DNA of 14,214 nucleotides from Eubacteriales bacterium (GTDB taxonomy: Bacteria; Bacillota; Clostridia; Oscillospirales; Oscillospiraceae), in contig JAUMXS010000026.1 in NCBI GenBank assembly GCA_030528965.1, positions 1 to 14,214 on the forward strand, written 5' to 3'. The notes under the pieces are model-generated. The model saw nothing but the letters and a program-made list of their open reading frames with translations, did no database searches and was not told where the DNA came from. Every line of letters starts with the position of its first letter. Position 1 is the first letter of the stretch. Made by a program: the position numbers and the translations under genes. This document shows, one piece after another, positions 1-6,549 of this stretch.

Positions 1-269
1 AAGGCTGCGGCCGTAAACGAATCGAGTCGGAACTGTTCCGGCGGCGTGTTCCGCGGGAACTGTGGGACGAAGCGCTGGAAGAAGTTCCGCCGTCGGACGA
101 TGTGCTGGACACGCTTCTGCGCAATCGTCTGCGTGGGGCAAGCCCATATGATCGCACGGCATTGAAGCGCGCCACGGATGCGCTTCAACGGCGCGGTTTT
201 TCCTGGGATGAGATCCACAGTGCGGTCGAACGCTGCAAACAAGACTACAATGAAGAGCAGGAGTACTGA
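1..269 (+). CDS. recX: Regulatory protein RecX, C-terminal part (truncated by window edge)
   Basis: This is an open frame running in from the left edge (first whole codon at base 3) and ending in TGA at 267-269, about 88 residues. The visible protein begins GRKRIESELFRRRVP and ends in a helix containing RRGFSWDEIHSAVERC. Both fit the helical repeat modules of RecX, where a 'K.I..EL..+G+' segment and a closing 'L.RRGF....I' segment are typical. RecX binds RecA filaments in the cytoplasm and modulates recombination and the SOS response. The N-terminal modules lie outside the window. The stop codon is one base before the rimO start and the rimO ribosome-binding site lies inside this gene, so the two are probably co-transcribed and translationally coupled. 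Identification rests on motif recall over a partial protein, so a related helical regulator cannot be fully excluded. Confidence 0.8.
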   Translation, partial: GCGRKRIESELFRRRVPRELWDEALEEVPPSDDVLDTLLRNRLRGASPYDRTALKRATDALQRRGFSWDEIHSAVERCKQDYNEEQEY

Positions 270-270
270 T

Positions 271-1605
271 ATGCCAAATACCATAGCCCTGATATCCCTT
301 GGCTGTCCGAAAAATCTGGTGGACAGTGAGCAGATGCTCTGTCTGCTGGCCGAGGCGGGGTATGAACTGAGTGAAACCGCAGACGGAGCGGATGTGGCCG
401 TTGTAAATACCTGCGGGTTTATCGATGCTGCCAAGAGTGAAGCCATTGATATCATTCTGGAACTGGCAGAGTTGAAAAATGCCGGTCGTTTGAAGAAAAT
501 CATCGTAACAGGCTGTATGGCACAGCGTTACGGCAATGAATTTGCACAGGAACTGCCCGAAGTGGACGCCGTACTCGGCATAGGAAGCTTTGGGGAGATC
601 GTTCAGGCTGTGGAAGCGGTCCTGCGCGACGAACACGTGTGCCTGTTTGGAGACAAAAATGCACCTCTGCGTGAGCTGCCGCGAATCGTTACGACCGGTC
701 CGGGCTGGGCGTATCTCCGAATCGCGGAGGGCTGTTCAAACGGTTGTGCTTATTGCGTCATCCCCTCGATTCGCGGAAAATATCGTTCCCGGCCGATGAA
801 TGCCGTTGTATCGGAAGCGAAGGCGCTGGCAGATTCCGGTGTCCGGGAACTGATTCTGGTCGCACAGGACGTCACACGATACGGAACAGATTTGCCCGGA
901 CAGGGAAAGCTTCCGGAACTGCTTACGGAACTTGCAGCGATAGAGGGCGTGGAATGGATACGTCTGCATTACCTCTACCCCGATGCATTCACGGACGAAC
1001 TTATCGACAAGATCGCCTCGGAGCCAAAGATCGTCAAATATCTCGACATTCCGCTGCAGCATATCAACGACGATATACTTCGCCGGATGCGCCGCCGCGG
1101 AACGGGACAGGAACTGCGTACATTGATCAAAACACTGAGAGAGCGAATTCCGGGCGTCGTACTGCGCACAAGTCTCATCACCGGCCTGCCGGGTGAGGGT
1201 GAAAAGGAATTTGAGGAGCTCTGTGAATTCCTGCAGGAAGCCCGTCTGGAGCGCGCAGGCGTGTTTGCGTATTCCCCAGAGGAGGGAACGCCGGCGGCAG
1301 AAATGCCGGACCGCTGTGACACGGAGGAGGCCGAGCGCCGCGCAGAGCTGATCATGGACCTGCAGGCTCGAATCATGGACGAGTTCTGCGAGAGCCGGAT
1401 CGGACAAACGCTGAAGGTGCTTTGCGAAGGATATGACGAAGAGCACGGATGCCTTTGGGGCCGCAGTGAGTCGGATTCCCCGGATATCGACGGACGGGTC
1501 TTTTTCGAGGGTTCCTGCGAACCGGGCAGCTTTGCTCAGGTGTTCATCGAGGAAACCGAGGATGGCGACCTGATCGGCACGGAACAAACAGGAGGCAATA
1601 TATGA
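271..1605 (+). CDS. rimO: Ribosomal protein S12 methylthiotransferase RimO
   Basis: This 444-residue radical-SAM enzyme is the usual RimO length. RimO methylthiolates a conserved aspartate of ribosomal protein S12, using two [4Fe-4S] clusters. The N-terminal UPF0004 domain supplies Cys12 (in SLGCPKN), Cys48 (NTCGF) and Cys82 (VTGCMAQRY). The radical-SAM CX3CX2C motif is Cys155, Cys159 and Cys162 (CSNGCAYC). A C-terminal TRAM domain is visible around GRSESDSPDIDG. The SLGCPKN opening and the overall pattern favour RimO over its relative MiaB. I chose ATG 271 because it has AGGAG at 260-264 and begins directly with the conserved MPNTIALISLGCPKN. The frame stays open upstream to an ATG at 178, but that stretch overlaps recX and is not RimO-like. 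The TGA overlaps the pgsA ATG by four bases. Confidence 0.97.
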   Translation: MPNTIALISLGCPKNLVDSEQMLCLLAEAGYELSETADGADVAVVNTCGFIDAAKSEAIDIILELAELKNAGRLKKIIVTGCMAQRYGNEFAQELPEVDAVLGIGSFGEIVQAVEAVLRDEHVCLFGDKNAPLRELPRIVTTGPGWAYLRIAEGCSNGCAYCVIPSIRGKYRSRPMNAVVSEAKALADSGVRELILVAQDVTRYGTDLPGQGKLPELLTELAAIEGVEWIRLHYLYPDAFTDELIDKIASEPKIVKYLDIPLQHINDDILRRMRRRGTGQELRTLIKTLRERIPGVVLRTSLITGLPGEGEKEFEELCEFLQEARLERAGVFAYSPEEGTPAAEMPDRCDTEEAERRAELIMDLQARIMDEFCESRIGQTLKVLCEGYDEEHGCLWGRSESDSPDIDGRVFFEGSCEPGSFAQVFIEETEDGDLIGTEQTGGNI

Positions 1606-2150
1606 AACTAACAACAGCCTCAAAAATAACTCTGATCCGTGTAGCGCTGATCCCCGTATTTCTCGTACTCATGTGGTCGGATTTTACGGGACACATGTGG
1701 TGGGCGCTGGGACTATTCATACTGGCAAGCGGAACCGATTGGGTCGACGGCTATGTGGCGCGGCACTACAATCAGGTCAGCAGTTTCGGAAAGTTTATCG
1801 ACCCGCTGGCGGATAAACTGCTGGTGACCGCCGCCATGATGGTGTTCGTGGAATGGGGCCAGTTCCCCGCATGGGCCGCAATTCTGGTCCTCACACGGGA
1901 ATTTGCCGTTACCGGCCTGCGGCTGGTGGCAGTGGAAGGCGGACGAGTGATCGCTGCCGGATGGTCCGGAAAAGTAAAGACCTTCTCCACGATGATCTGT
2001 ATGTGCCTGATGCTCACACCTTGGCACGCAAGCCCTCTGGGCGGCCTTGGATGCCTTACGATCGACAGCCTGAGTACATGGGTCATCGTGATAACCACCG
2101 TCTGGAGCGGCTTGGAATACTTCATAAAAAACCGCGACGTATTTAATTAA
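1602..2150 (+). CDS. pgsA: CDP-diacylglycerol--glycerol-3-phosphate 3-phosphatidyltransferase
   Basis: This 182-residue integral membrane enzyme condenses CDP-diacylglycerol with glycerol-3-phosphate to give phosphatidylglycerophosphate, the committed step to phosphatidylglycerol and cardiolipin. The CDP-alcohol phosphatidyltransferase signature is complete: Asp46, Asp49-Gly50, Ala53-Arg54, Gly63, Asp67 and Asp71 (TDWVDGYVAR followed by GKFIDPLADK). These acidic residues bind the catalytic metals. Several hydrophobic segments surround it (residues about 9-24, 32-43, 75-95 and 125-140), as expected for the six-helix family. The start overlaps the rimO stop as ATGA, with GGAGG at 1591-1595, so translation is coupled to rimO. 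Length and the DGxxAR context fit PgsA better than PssA or cardiolipin synthase. It is the last gene of its unit and is followed within 20 bases by a terminator. Confidence 0.95.
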   Translation: MKLTTASKITLIRVALIPVFLVLMWSDFTGHMWWALGLFILASGTDWVDGYVARHYNQVSSFGKFIDPLADKLLVTAAMMVFVEWGQFPAWAAILVLTREFAVTGLRLVAVEGGRVIAAGWSGKVKTFSTMICMCLMLTPWHASPLGGLGCLTIDSLSTWVIVITTVWSGLEYFIKNRDVFN

Positions 2151-2168
2151 TAAAATACTAAATATGGC

Positions 2169-2200
2169 AAGGGGACGCAGCTTTGCTGCGTCCCCTTTTT
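2169..2200 (+). terminator. Intrinsic terminator after pgsA
   Basis: There is a perfect 13-bp stem (2169-2181 with 2185-2197, outer part AAGGGGACGCAGC), a 3-base TTT loop, and a run of T continuing to 2200. It lies 18 bases after the pgsA stop. The T tract is on the plus strand, so it ends the recX-rimO-pgsA transcript. Confidence 0.92.
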
Positions 2201-2208
2201 CATGCAGG

Positions 2209-2240
2209 AAGCCACGGCTATTAAGCCGTGGCTTTTGTTT
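2209..2240 (+). terminator. Second hairpin with T-rich tail (backup terminator)
   Basis: There is a perfect 11-bp stem (2209-2219, AAGCCACGGCT, with 2224-2234), a 4-base ATTA loop, then a T-rich tail TTGTTT. The T-rich side is on the plus strand, so it would act as a second terminator only 8 bases after the first. A similar hairpin could also be a repeated intergenic element. One copy is not enough to tell. Confidence 0.65.
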
Positions 2241-2250
2241 TGCAAAGACA

Positions 2251-2283
2251 GATATAAAAACGCCCCCGGTTTCCCGGGGGCGT
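2251..2283 (-). terminator. Intrinsic terminator of the SLH-protein gene
   Basis: There is a perfect GC-rich 10-bp stem (2260-2269 with 2274-2283) and a 4-base loop. Read on the minus strand, the stem is followed by TTTTTATATC. It lies 37 bases past the stop codon of the minus-strand SLH gene, facing the two plus-strand hairpins of the convergent pgsA unit. Confidence 0.92.
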
Positions 2284-2320
2284 CGCTGGGTTAAGTTGTT
2301 TTGCTAATCAAGCAAGCTGA

Positions 2321-4930
2321 TTACTCCTCGGGAGTCTCAGTGGGAACGACGGACGGAGCGGGAGTCTCGGTCTCCTCAGGCAGCTCATTATCAACCTTGA
2401 TGATATAGATCTCTTCAACGATCCAATTCTCATTGGTGTCGAGCTTCAGATAGACGATATCATTGTCATCCTCTTCGATCTCGGCAGGAGCGATCTCGGT
2501 CATGGTAGCAAAGCCCTTGGTGTCGCCGGAGGACTTCAGGGTGATGACGAAGACTCTGGTGGCAGAAGTGTAGGTATAAGCTTCCGTATCGGCATCCGGG
2601 TTCACAATGACAACTTCCTCGTCAGTGGCACCGCCGGCAATACCGGTGTACTCATCAGACAGAGCCTCGCCGAGTTCGGCAATGTTGCCATCCTCGTCAT
2701 AGGTGGGCTCGTACAGACCGGCATCAGCTTCGCCGAACAGGTCGGAATCGATGGTCTTGTGCCAATCAAGGATGCCATTCTCAATGGCCTGGTACTCGCG
2801 GGTAGCTTCGGTCTCGACAACGCCGTCAACAACGACTTCGCCGTTGAATCCCCAGTAAGCACTGTTCACGAAGAACATGGTCTCGGCCTTAGCAGAGCTG
2901 TCGATAGCACCAAAGATGAAGACATACTTGGCAACGCTGCCGGTGGACTTGTAAGCAACAGTCAGAGCAGTGCCTTCCTCGGTGGTGGGAGCATTGGAAA
3001 TGCCGGTAGCAACCTTCCAGCTGTCAACATCGTTGTAGTCAGTGGAGTCAGTGATGCCGGTCTTGTACTTCGGGTACAGGTAAACGGTGCTGGTGTTGGC
3101 ATAGGTGGTCGTATCGTCAACAACGGTCGCGGACTGATTGTTCTTAACAGCGCCAGCATCATGTGCAGTCTGATCCCAGCCGGAAGCAGCGTCAACATTG
3201 GTCAGCTGATACTTGCCGCTGACAACCTTGTAGCTGTAGAACAGGTTTACCACATCTTCCAGAACAACGTCCTCAACATCCACGTCATCGATCTTGGAGA
3301 TCTTGACTTCCTCAGTGGTACCATCAAGCTTCAGAATCAGAGCATAGACAGTGCTGTCGTCGAACAGAGCGGTGTCATCAACGTCGAGGTCGAGGAGAAC
3401 GACGAAGTCAGACAGAGTTTCGGAAACGGCATCGGCGTAAGCAATGAAGCCGAAGTCGTCGGTGTAGTAGTTGACATCCTTGTTGTAGCCCTGCTCAATG
3501 ATGGCAGCAGCGCCAACGGAGCCATCGATCTCGGAAGCGGTGTACTTGGTTCCGCTGATGGTGAGCTCGAGCTCGTTGTCAGCATTGTAGGAAGTACGGG
3601 TCAGCTGGCCAAGGAAAGTGGGGGCCAGTTCGAAACGGGTAATGCCAGCAGCATCTTCGAAGTACAGAACGACGTCGTCCTTCTTCAGATCTTCGAAGCC
3701 GGCCATCTCATCGATGTCCTTGCCAGTGGTGATAATGCCAGCAATGGTGGCCTTATCGCCATCGGTGTTGTACTTCACACCGCCGGTGGTAACAACGTCA
3801 AGAGTCTTGGCCCAGACATGGATGAAGTCAACGTACTTGTCATCGTCCCAGTCATAGAACTGAACCAGGTTGCCCTTCACATCAATGAGCTCCTTGGCAT
3901 CAGCAGCAGCGGCAGCCTTGCCGTTGACAAAGAAGATAACGCCATTGTTGCCCAGATCATCATCAGGCTCAGCGATGAAAGCTGTCTTGTCGGGGTTGAT
4001 CAGATCGGCGTACTTGGTGCCCTTGTAGGCTTCGCCCAGGAGGTTGTCATCGAAGTACACGTCGGTAATGGCAACGTACTCGCCCTTAACGATCTTGTAC
4101 CAAACGTGGCCGTAGCGGCCGGCCTCGTCGTACTCGATGCCGTAAACGGGGACATCGTCGACCATGTAGCTGTCTTCGCCCTTGGAATAGGTCACGAAGC
4201 TTTCAGCGGCAAAGTACTTGTTGTTCAGGTAGGTGGGATCAACGGTGGTACCGGTAGCACCGGACAGGTTGCTGCCAACGTAGACATAGTCGTTGATCAG
4301 AGCGGAGAACTTGACCTGGGGAACAAAGTTGTAGGTATTGAAGGCCATGAGGAAGAACTGCTGACGCTCGATGGGATCATGGGTAGCGGCATCGAGGTTG
4401 TCATCATAAACGCCTTCGGGGATACCAATGCGAGCGACCTGGATGGCCCAGCTGCCGCCTACGAACTCATCGGCAGCACCGTAGCCAACAGCGGCGAGGA
4501 GCATCTTACCAGCCTGGTAGCCGGTGACGGGAGCGGTGGGGGCAAAGCTGCCGTCGCCCATACCGTCGATGATGCCGTTCTCGACACAGTAAGCAATGTA
4601 GCCAGCGCTCCAGCGGGTGGCAGCAACGTCAGTGAAGGGATCTTCGACAGCGGCCAGCTTTTCGGCAGCGTTGACACCAAGCTTCATAACCGCGATGATC
4701 TTCGCGACCTGCTCACGGGTCAGGGTCTCGGTGGCGCCGATCTCATCGGCAGAATAACCTTCGACGATGCCGGAACCGATCATGAAATCGGTAGCTTCGA
4801 CATAAACGTCGCCAACTTCAGCGCCATCTTCGTACGGCTCGAAGTTCTGAGTCGCGAAGGCGCCGGAGCACAGGCTCAGGCACATAACGAGCGCCAGAAC
4901 GAGGCTCAGGGACTTTCTGAGAGTTCTCAT
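2321..4930 (-). CDS. Secreted S-layer homology (SLH) domain protein
   Basis: This 869-residue exported protein is probably a major surface-layer or cell-envelope protein. Residues 1-26 form a signal peptide: a basic MRTLRK start, a hydrophobic core, and likely cleavage after AFA. SLH modules follow. One is at about 40-88 (ending TLTREQVAKIIAVMKLG) and one at about 97-150 (FTDVAATRWSAGYIAYCVENGIIDG, split here as FTDVAATRW and YIAYCVENGIIDGMGDGSF). A third, weaker module lies at about 158-200. SLH domains bind pyruvylated secondary wall polymers and anchor proteins to Gram-positive walls. Residues 200-845 are acidic (Asp/Glu-rich), beta-strand-like and unrecognised. The C-terminus is a Pro/Thr/Glu-rich tail (PEETETPAPSVVPTETPEE). 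The ATG is preceded by AAAGGAGGAG (4938-4947). The single-gene unit has its own promoter and terminator. Codon use is strongly biased, leaving a 752-codon open antisense frame. This is consistent with high expression. The function of the outer portion is unknown. Confidence 0.9.
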   Translation of the reverse strand: MRTLRKSLSLVLALVMCLSLCSGAFATQNFEPYEDGAEVGDVYVEATDFMIGSGIVEGYSADEIGATETLTREQVAKIIAVMKLGVNAAEKLAAVEDPFTDVAATRWSAGYIAYCVENGIIDGMGDGSFAPTAPVTGYQAGKMLLAAVGYGAADEFVGGSWAIQVARIGIPEGVYDDNLDAATHDPIERQQFFLMAFNTYNFVPQVKFSALINDYVYVGSNLSGATGTTVDPTYLNNKYFAAESFVTYSKGEDSYMVDDVPVYGIEYDEAGRYGHVWYKIVKGEYVAITDVYFDDNLLGEAYKGTKYADLINPDKTAFIAEPDDDLGNNGVIFFVNGKAAAAADAKELIDVKGNLVQFYDWDDDKYVDFIHVWAKTLDVVTTGGVKYNTDGDKATIAGIITTGKDIDEMAGFEDLKKDDVVLYFEDAAGITRFELAPTFLGQLTRTSYNADNELELTISGTKYTASEIDGSVGAAAIIEQGYNKDVNYYTDDFGFIAYADAVSETLSDFVVLLDLDVDDTALFDDSTVYALILKLDGTTEEVKISKIDDVDVEDVVLEDVVNLFYSYKVVSGKYQLTNVDAASGWDQTAHDAGAVKNNQSATVVDDTTTYANTSTVYLYPKYKTGITDSTDYNDVDSWKVATGISNAPTTEEGTALTVAYKSTGSVAKYVFIFGAIDSSAKAETMFFVNSAYWGFNGEVVVDGVVETEATREYQAIENGILDWHKTIDSDLFGEADAGLYEPTYDEDGNIAELGEALSDEYTGIAGGATDEEVVIVNPDADTEAYTYTSATRVFVITLKSSGDTKGFATMTEIAPAEIEEDDNDIVYLKLDTNENWIVEEIYIIKVDNELPEETETPAPSVVPTETPEE

Positions 4931-5079
4931 TTAGAAACTCCTCCTTTAAGTAGTACCCCCTCGGGGGGCCGTTTATGTACCGCGCCGGTACCATTCAGCT
5001 GCTTTGACCGGCGTTAGTACCTTTCTTCATAAGGCTTTTCCGATTTTTGCGCAGGGCACACCTATCTAGCCTTATTTTC
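4931..5079 (-). promoter_or_regulatory. Long structured 5' leader of the SLH-protein mRNA
   Basis: If transcription starts about 7 bases after the -10 box (near 5079), the leader is about 150 nt. It can form two local hairpins. One is a 7-bp CGCCGGT/ACCGGCG stem (4983-4989 with 5007-5013) with a 17-nt loop. The other is a C5/G5 stem (4956-4960 with 4964-4968) about ten bases upstream of the ribosome-binding site at 4938-4947. A 6-bp AAGGCT/AGCCTT pairing could enclose the first part of the leader. Long stable leaders are common on S-layer mRNAs. A regulatory role is inference, and I recognise no known riboswitch class. Confidence 0.5.
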
Positions 5080-5085
5080 ATTGGC

Positions 5086-5114
5086 ATTCTAACAAATCGA
5101 TTTGTCCATGTCAA
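5086..5114 (-). promoter_or_regulatory. Sigma-A-type promoter for the SLH-protein gene
   Basis: On the minus strand there is a perfect -35 box TTGACA (5109-5114), a 17-base spacer (5092-5108) and a -10 box TAGAAT (5086-5091), one mismatch from consensus. It is the only such pair I found in the 500-base gap between the SLH gene and the upstream cluster. It points at the SLH gene with the start site predicted near 5079. Confidence 0.88.
5092..5105. promoter_or_regulatory. Perfect 14-bp palindrome in the promoter spacer (candidate operator)
   Basis: ACAAATCGATTTGT is its own reverse complement. It occupies 14 of the 17 bases between the -35 and -10 boxes of the SLH promoter. A dimeric regulator bound here would block RNA polymerase or alter spacer geometry. 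The symmetry and position are direct observations; an operator role is inferred. Confidence 0.5.
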
Positions 5115-5373
5115 TTATTCGGAGGCATTTGTAACACAACAGTAACAGTAGAGGGATTTTTTTCTTTGTTTCTTCTATACATTTAAATATTAGCTATTTC
5201 CCTTTCTCGCCCCATATCGGCCCGTTTTGACTGTTTTCCCTTCTTTTTTCGCGCTTTAAATCCTCAGATTTGACCATTATTTTTTCGTTTTATCTTATTC
5301 GGACTTATATTATCCAATTGAGATTCTTTCTCAACCCCGTTCCGCAGGCTTTCTGTCTTGAAATTCTTTTCAT
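5115..5373. other. AT-rich non-coding spacer upstream of the SLH promoter
   Basis: I see no convincing gene here. Short frames run through it but lack a ribosome-binding site and family-like composition. The sequence is strongly T-rich on the plus strand, including a T7 run near 5157-5163. The segment next to the promoter carries two GTAACA copies (5131-5136 and 5142-5147), exactly 11 bases apart, reading TGTTAC on the strand of the SLH gene. The A-rich (minus-strand) upstream DNA could act as an UP-element-like or bent region. That part is speculation. Confidence 0.5.
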
Positions 5374-5421
5374 TACAAAAAAACACCGGGCAGATCGTTT
5401 TTCAACGATCGCCCGGCGTTT
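5374..5421 (-). terminator. Intrinsic terminator at the end of the hydroxyacid cluster
   Basis: On the minus strand there is a GC-rich hairpin: 5386-5391 plus 5393-5399 pair with 5411-5416 and 5404-5410, with a single bulged A at 5392 and a 4-base loop. It is followed by TTTTTTTGTA. It starts about 10 bases past the DUF362 stop codon and separates the cluster from the SLH gene. Confidence 0.9.
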
Positions 5422-5430
5422 GTTACATTG

Positions 5431-6525
5431 TTACCTTCTTCCGGAATTGCGGCGGCACTGCTGCATTTCCAGCGCCCGTACCACATCATCCGCAGATGGC
5501 GGGCAGCCTTGTACGCATTTCTCCGCGCCGCTGCAGCAGGTCCCGATCCCCAGTCCCGGGAATTCCCTGCCTCGCCAGCCCTGTCCGATCGCAATATTCG
5601 ATGGAACGGATATTCCCTTCTCCTGTGCGACGTATATTCCGCGTACCAGTGACGCATAGCACGCCGAACAGGCCCGGTCTTCCCGAATGTTCTTCGTCAG
5701 CCGTTTTACCAGACCTCCGCCCGAATATCCGCCGGATCCCTGCGGCTCGTTCAGCCGTACGATCTCACCGTCCGCCAGTTTTGTCGTTCCGGCTCCCCAG
5801 CGCTCCGCATATCCGATGTACGGTACATCTTCCGGAGAAAGCCCCATCAGCTTGCAGCCGTATGCGTCCAGCTGCACCGGATCCGTTCCCAAATACATTC
5901 GATTCGTCTGAACGGGCGTTCCGCCCTCTTCAAAATTCAGGTCGCCGCAAATGCTGTCCACAATCGTCAAATCCGGCCGCAGAGCCGCAGCCAGCGCCGC
6001 GATCGGACGCATCAATCCTTCCGAATGAAACCGCCGTTTCTCATGATCCGGTATGCAGCCCTTGCAGTTTTTCAGGGCGCAGGTCATCACCGTCTGGCAG
6101 TGACCCTTCAGAACCGGCAGATTGATCAGATAATCCGCGTCCAGCGCGCGTTCGCAGATCTCCATCGGCCGCAGCGGCGTTTCTACCACACGGGTACTGT
6201 CCTTTTTTAAATCGTAAAACGGGACCTGATACCGCTCACATACCCGGTCATATCCACAGGCTTGAAAAGCCCGGCCCGTCTGTGCGCCAACCCAGGATCC
6301 CTCGATCACGCTCAGTTCACGGAATCCATACGACCGGAAATATTCCATGCAGCCCGATAATACACCGGCATGCGTCGTTGCTCCGCTCTCCGGCGTGCCT
6401 GCCATTACCAAATTCGGCTTCAGCGCTATATTCGCTCCGCTCGGGATCCCCTCCGCCACGTGCGCCGCTTCCAGCAGCAGCATCGTCATTTCATGCGTGT
6501 TTCCGCCAAATACCTCATATATCAC
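5431..6525 (-). CDS. DUF362 domain protein with Cys-rich (Fe-S-like) C-terminus
   Basis: This 364-residue protein is the last gene of the cluster. It carries the DUF362 hallmarks KPNLV (36-40) and NLPVLKGH (135-142), followed by CALKNCKGCIPD (149-160). The tail holds Cys286 and Cys289, then Cys330, Cys331, Cys337 and Cys341 (GTCCSGAEKCVQGCPP). This resembles an iron-sulfur site, but the spacing is not that of a standard 2[4Fe-4S] ferredoxin. No signal peptide or membrane segment is visible, so it is probably cytoplasmic. The biochemical role of DUF362 proteins is poorly defined. Its N-terminal half appears distantly related to the LarA-like protein at the other end of the cluster (see findings). 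The start is GTG at 6523-6525 with a modest upstream GGAAGGAAGAG, 24 bases after the glycerate kinase stop. A later ATG at codon 13 is possible but would remove the conserved first strand. Confidence 0.88.
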   Translation of the reverse strand: MIYEVFGGNTHEMTMLLLEAAHVAEGIPSGANIALKPNLVMAGTPESGATTHAGVLSGCMEYFRSYGFRELSVIEGSWVGAQTGRAFQACGYDRVCERYQVPFYDLKKDSTRVVETPLRPMEICERALDADYLINLPVLKGHCQTVMTCALKNCKGCIPDHEKRRFHSEGLMRPIAALAAALRPDLTIVDSICGDLNFEEGGTPVQTNRMYLGTDPVQLDAYGCKLMGLSPEDVPYIGYAERWGAGTTKLADGEIVRLNEPQGSGGYSGGGLVKRLTKNIREDRACSACYASLVRGIYVAQEKGISVPSNIAIGQGWRGREFPGLGIGTCCSGAEKCVQGCPPSADDVVRALEMQQCRRNSGRR

Positions 6526-6549
6526 GGATCTCTTCCTTCCCGCTCTTTA

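Noticed and set aside
178..270. Upstream extension of rimO to an ATG at 178
   Set aside because: It overlaps the recX coding sequence, its residues do not resemble RimO, and ATG 271 has a well-placed AGGAG and the conserved family start.
736..1623. 295-codon minus-strand frame
   Set aside because: It is antisense to rimO, which is fully supported by its cysteine motifs.
2209..2240. End of an IS200/IS605-like element
   Set aside because: The hairpin resembles the foldback ends of such elements, but there is no transposase or second end nearby. A terminator explains it.
2759..5017. 752-codon plus-strand frame
   Set aside because: It is antisense to the SLH gene, has a repetitive Val/Asn/Gly composition from reading biased codons backwards, and has no ribosome-binding site or recognisable domain.
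4995..5081. 28-codon upstream frame in the SLH leader (minus strand)
   Set aside because: Its ATG sits at the predicted transcription start with no room for a ribosome-binding site, and the second in-frame ATG also lacks one. There is no sign of amino-acid-specific attenuation.
5270..5659. 129-codon plus-strand frame starting in the AT-rich spacer
   Set aside because: It has no ribosome-binding site, crosses the cluster terminator and runs antisense into the DUF362 gene. Its composition is not protein-like.
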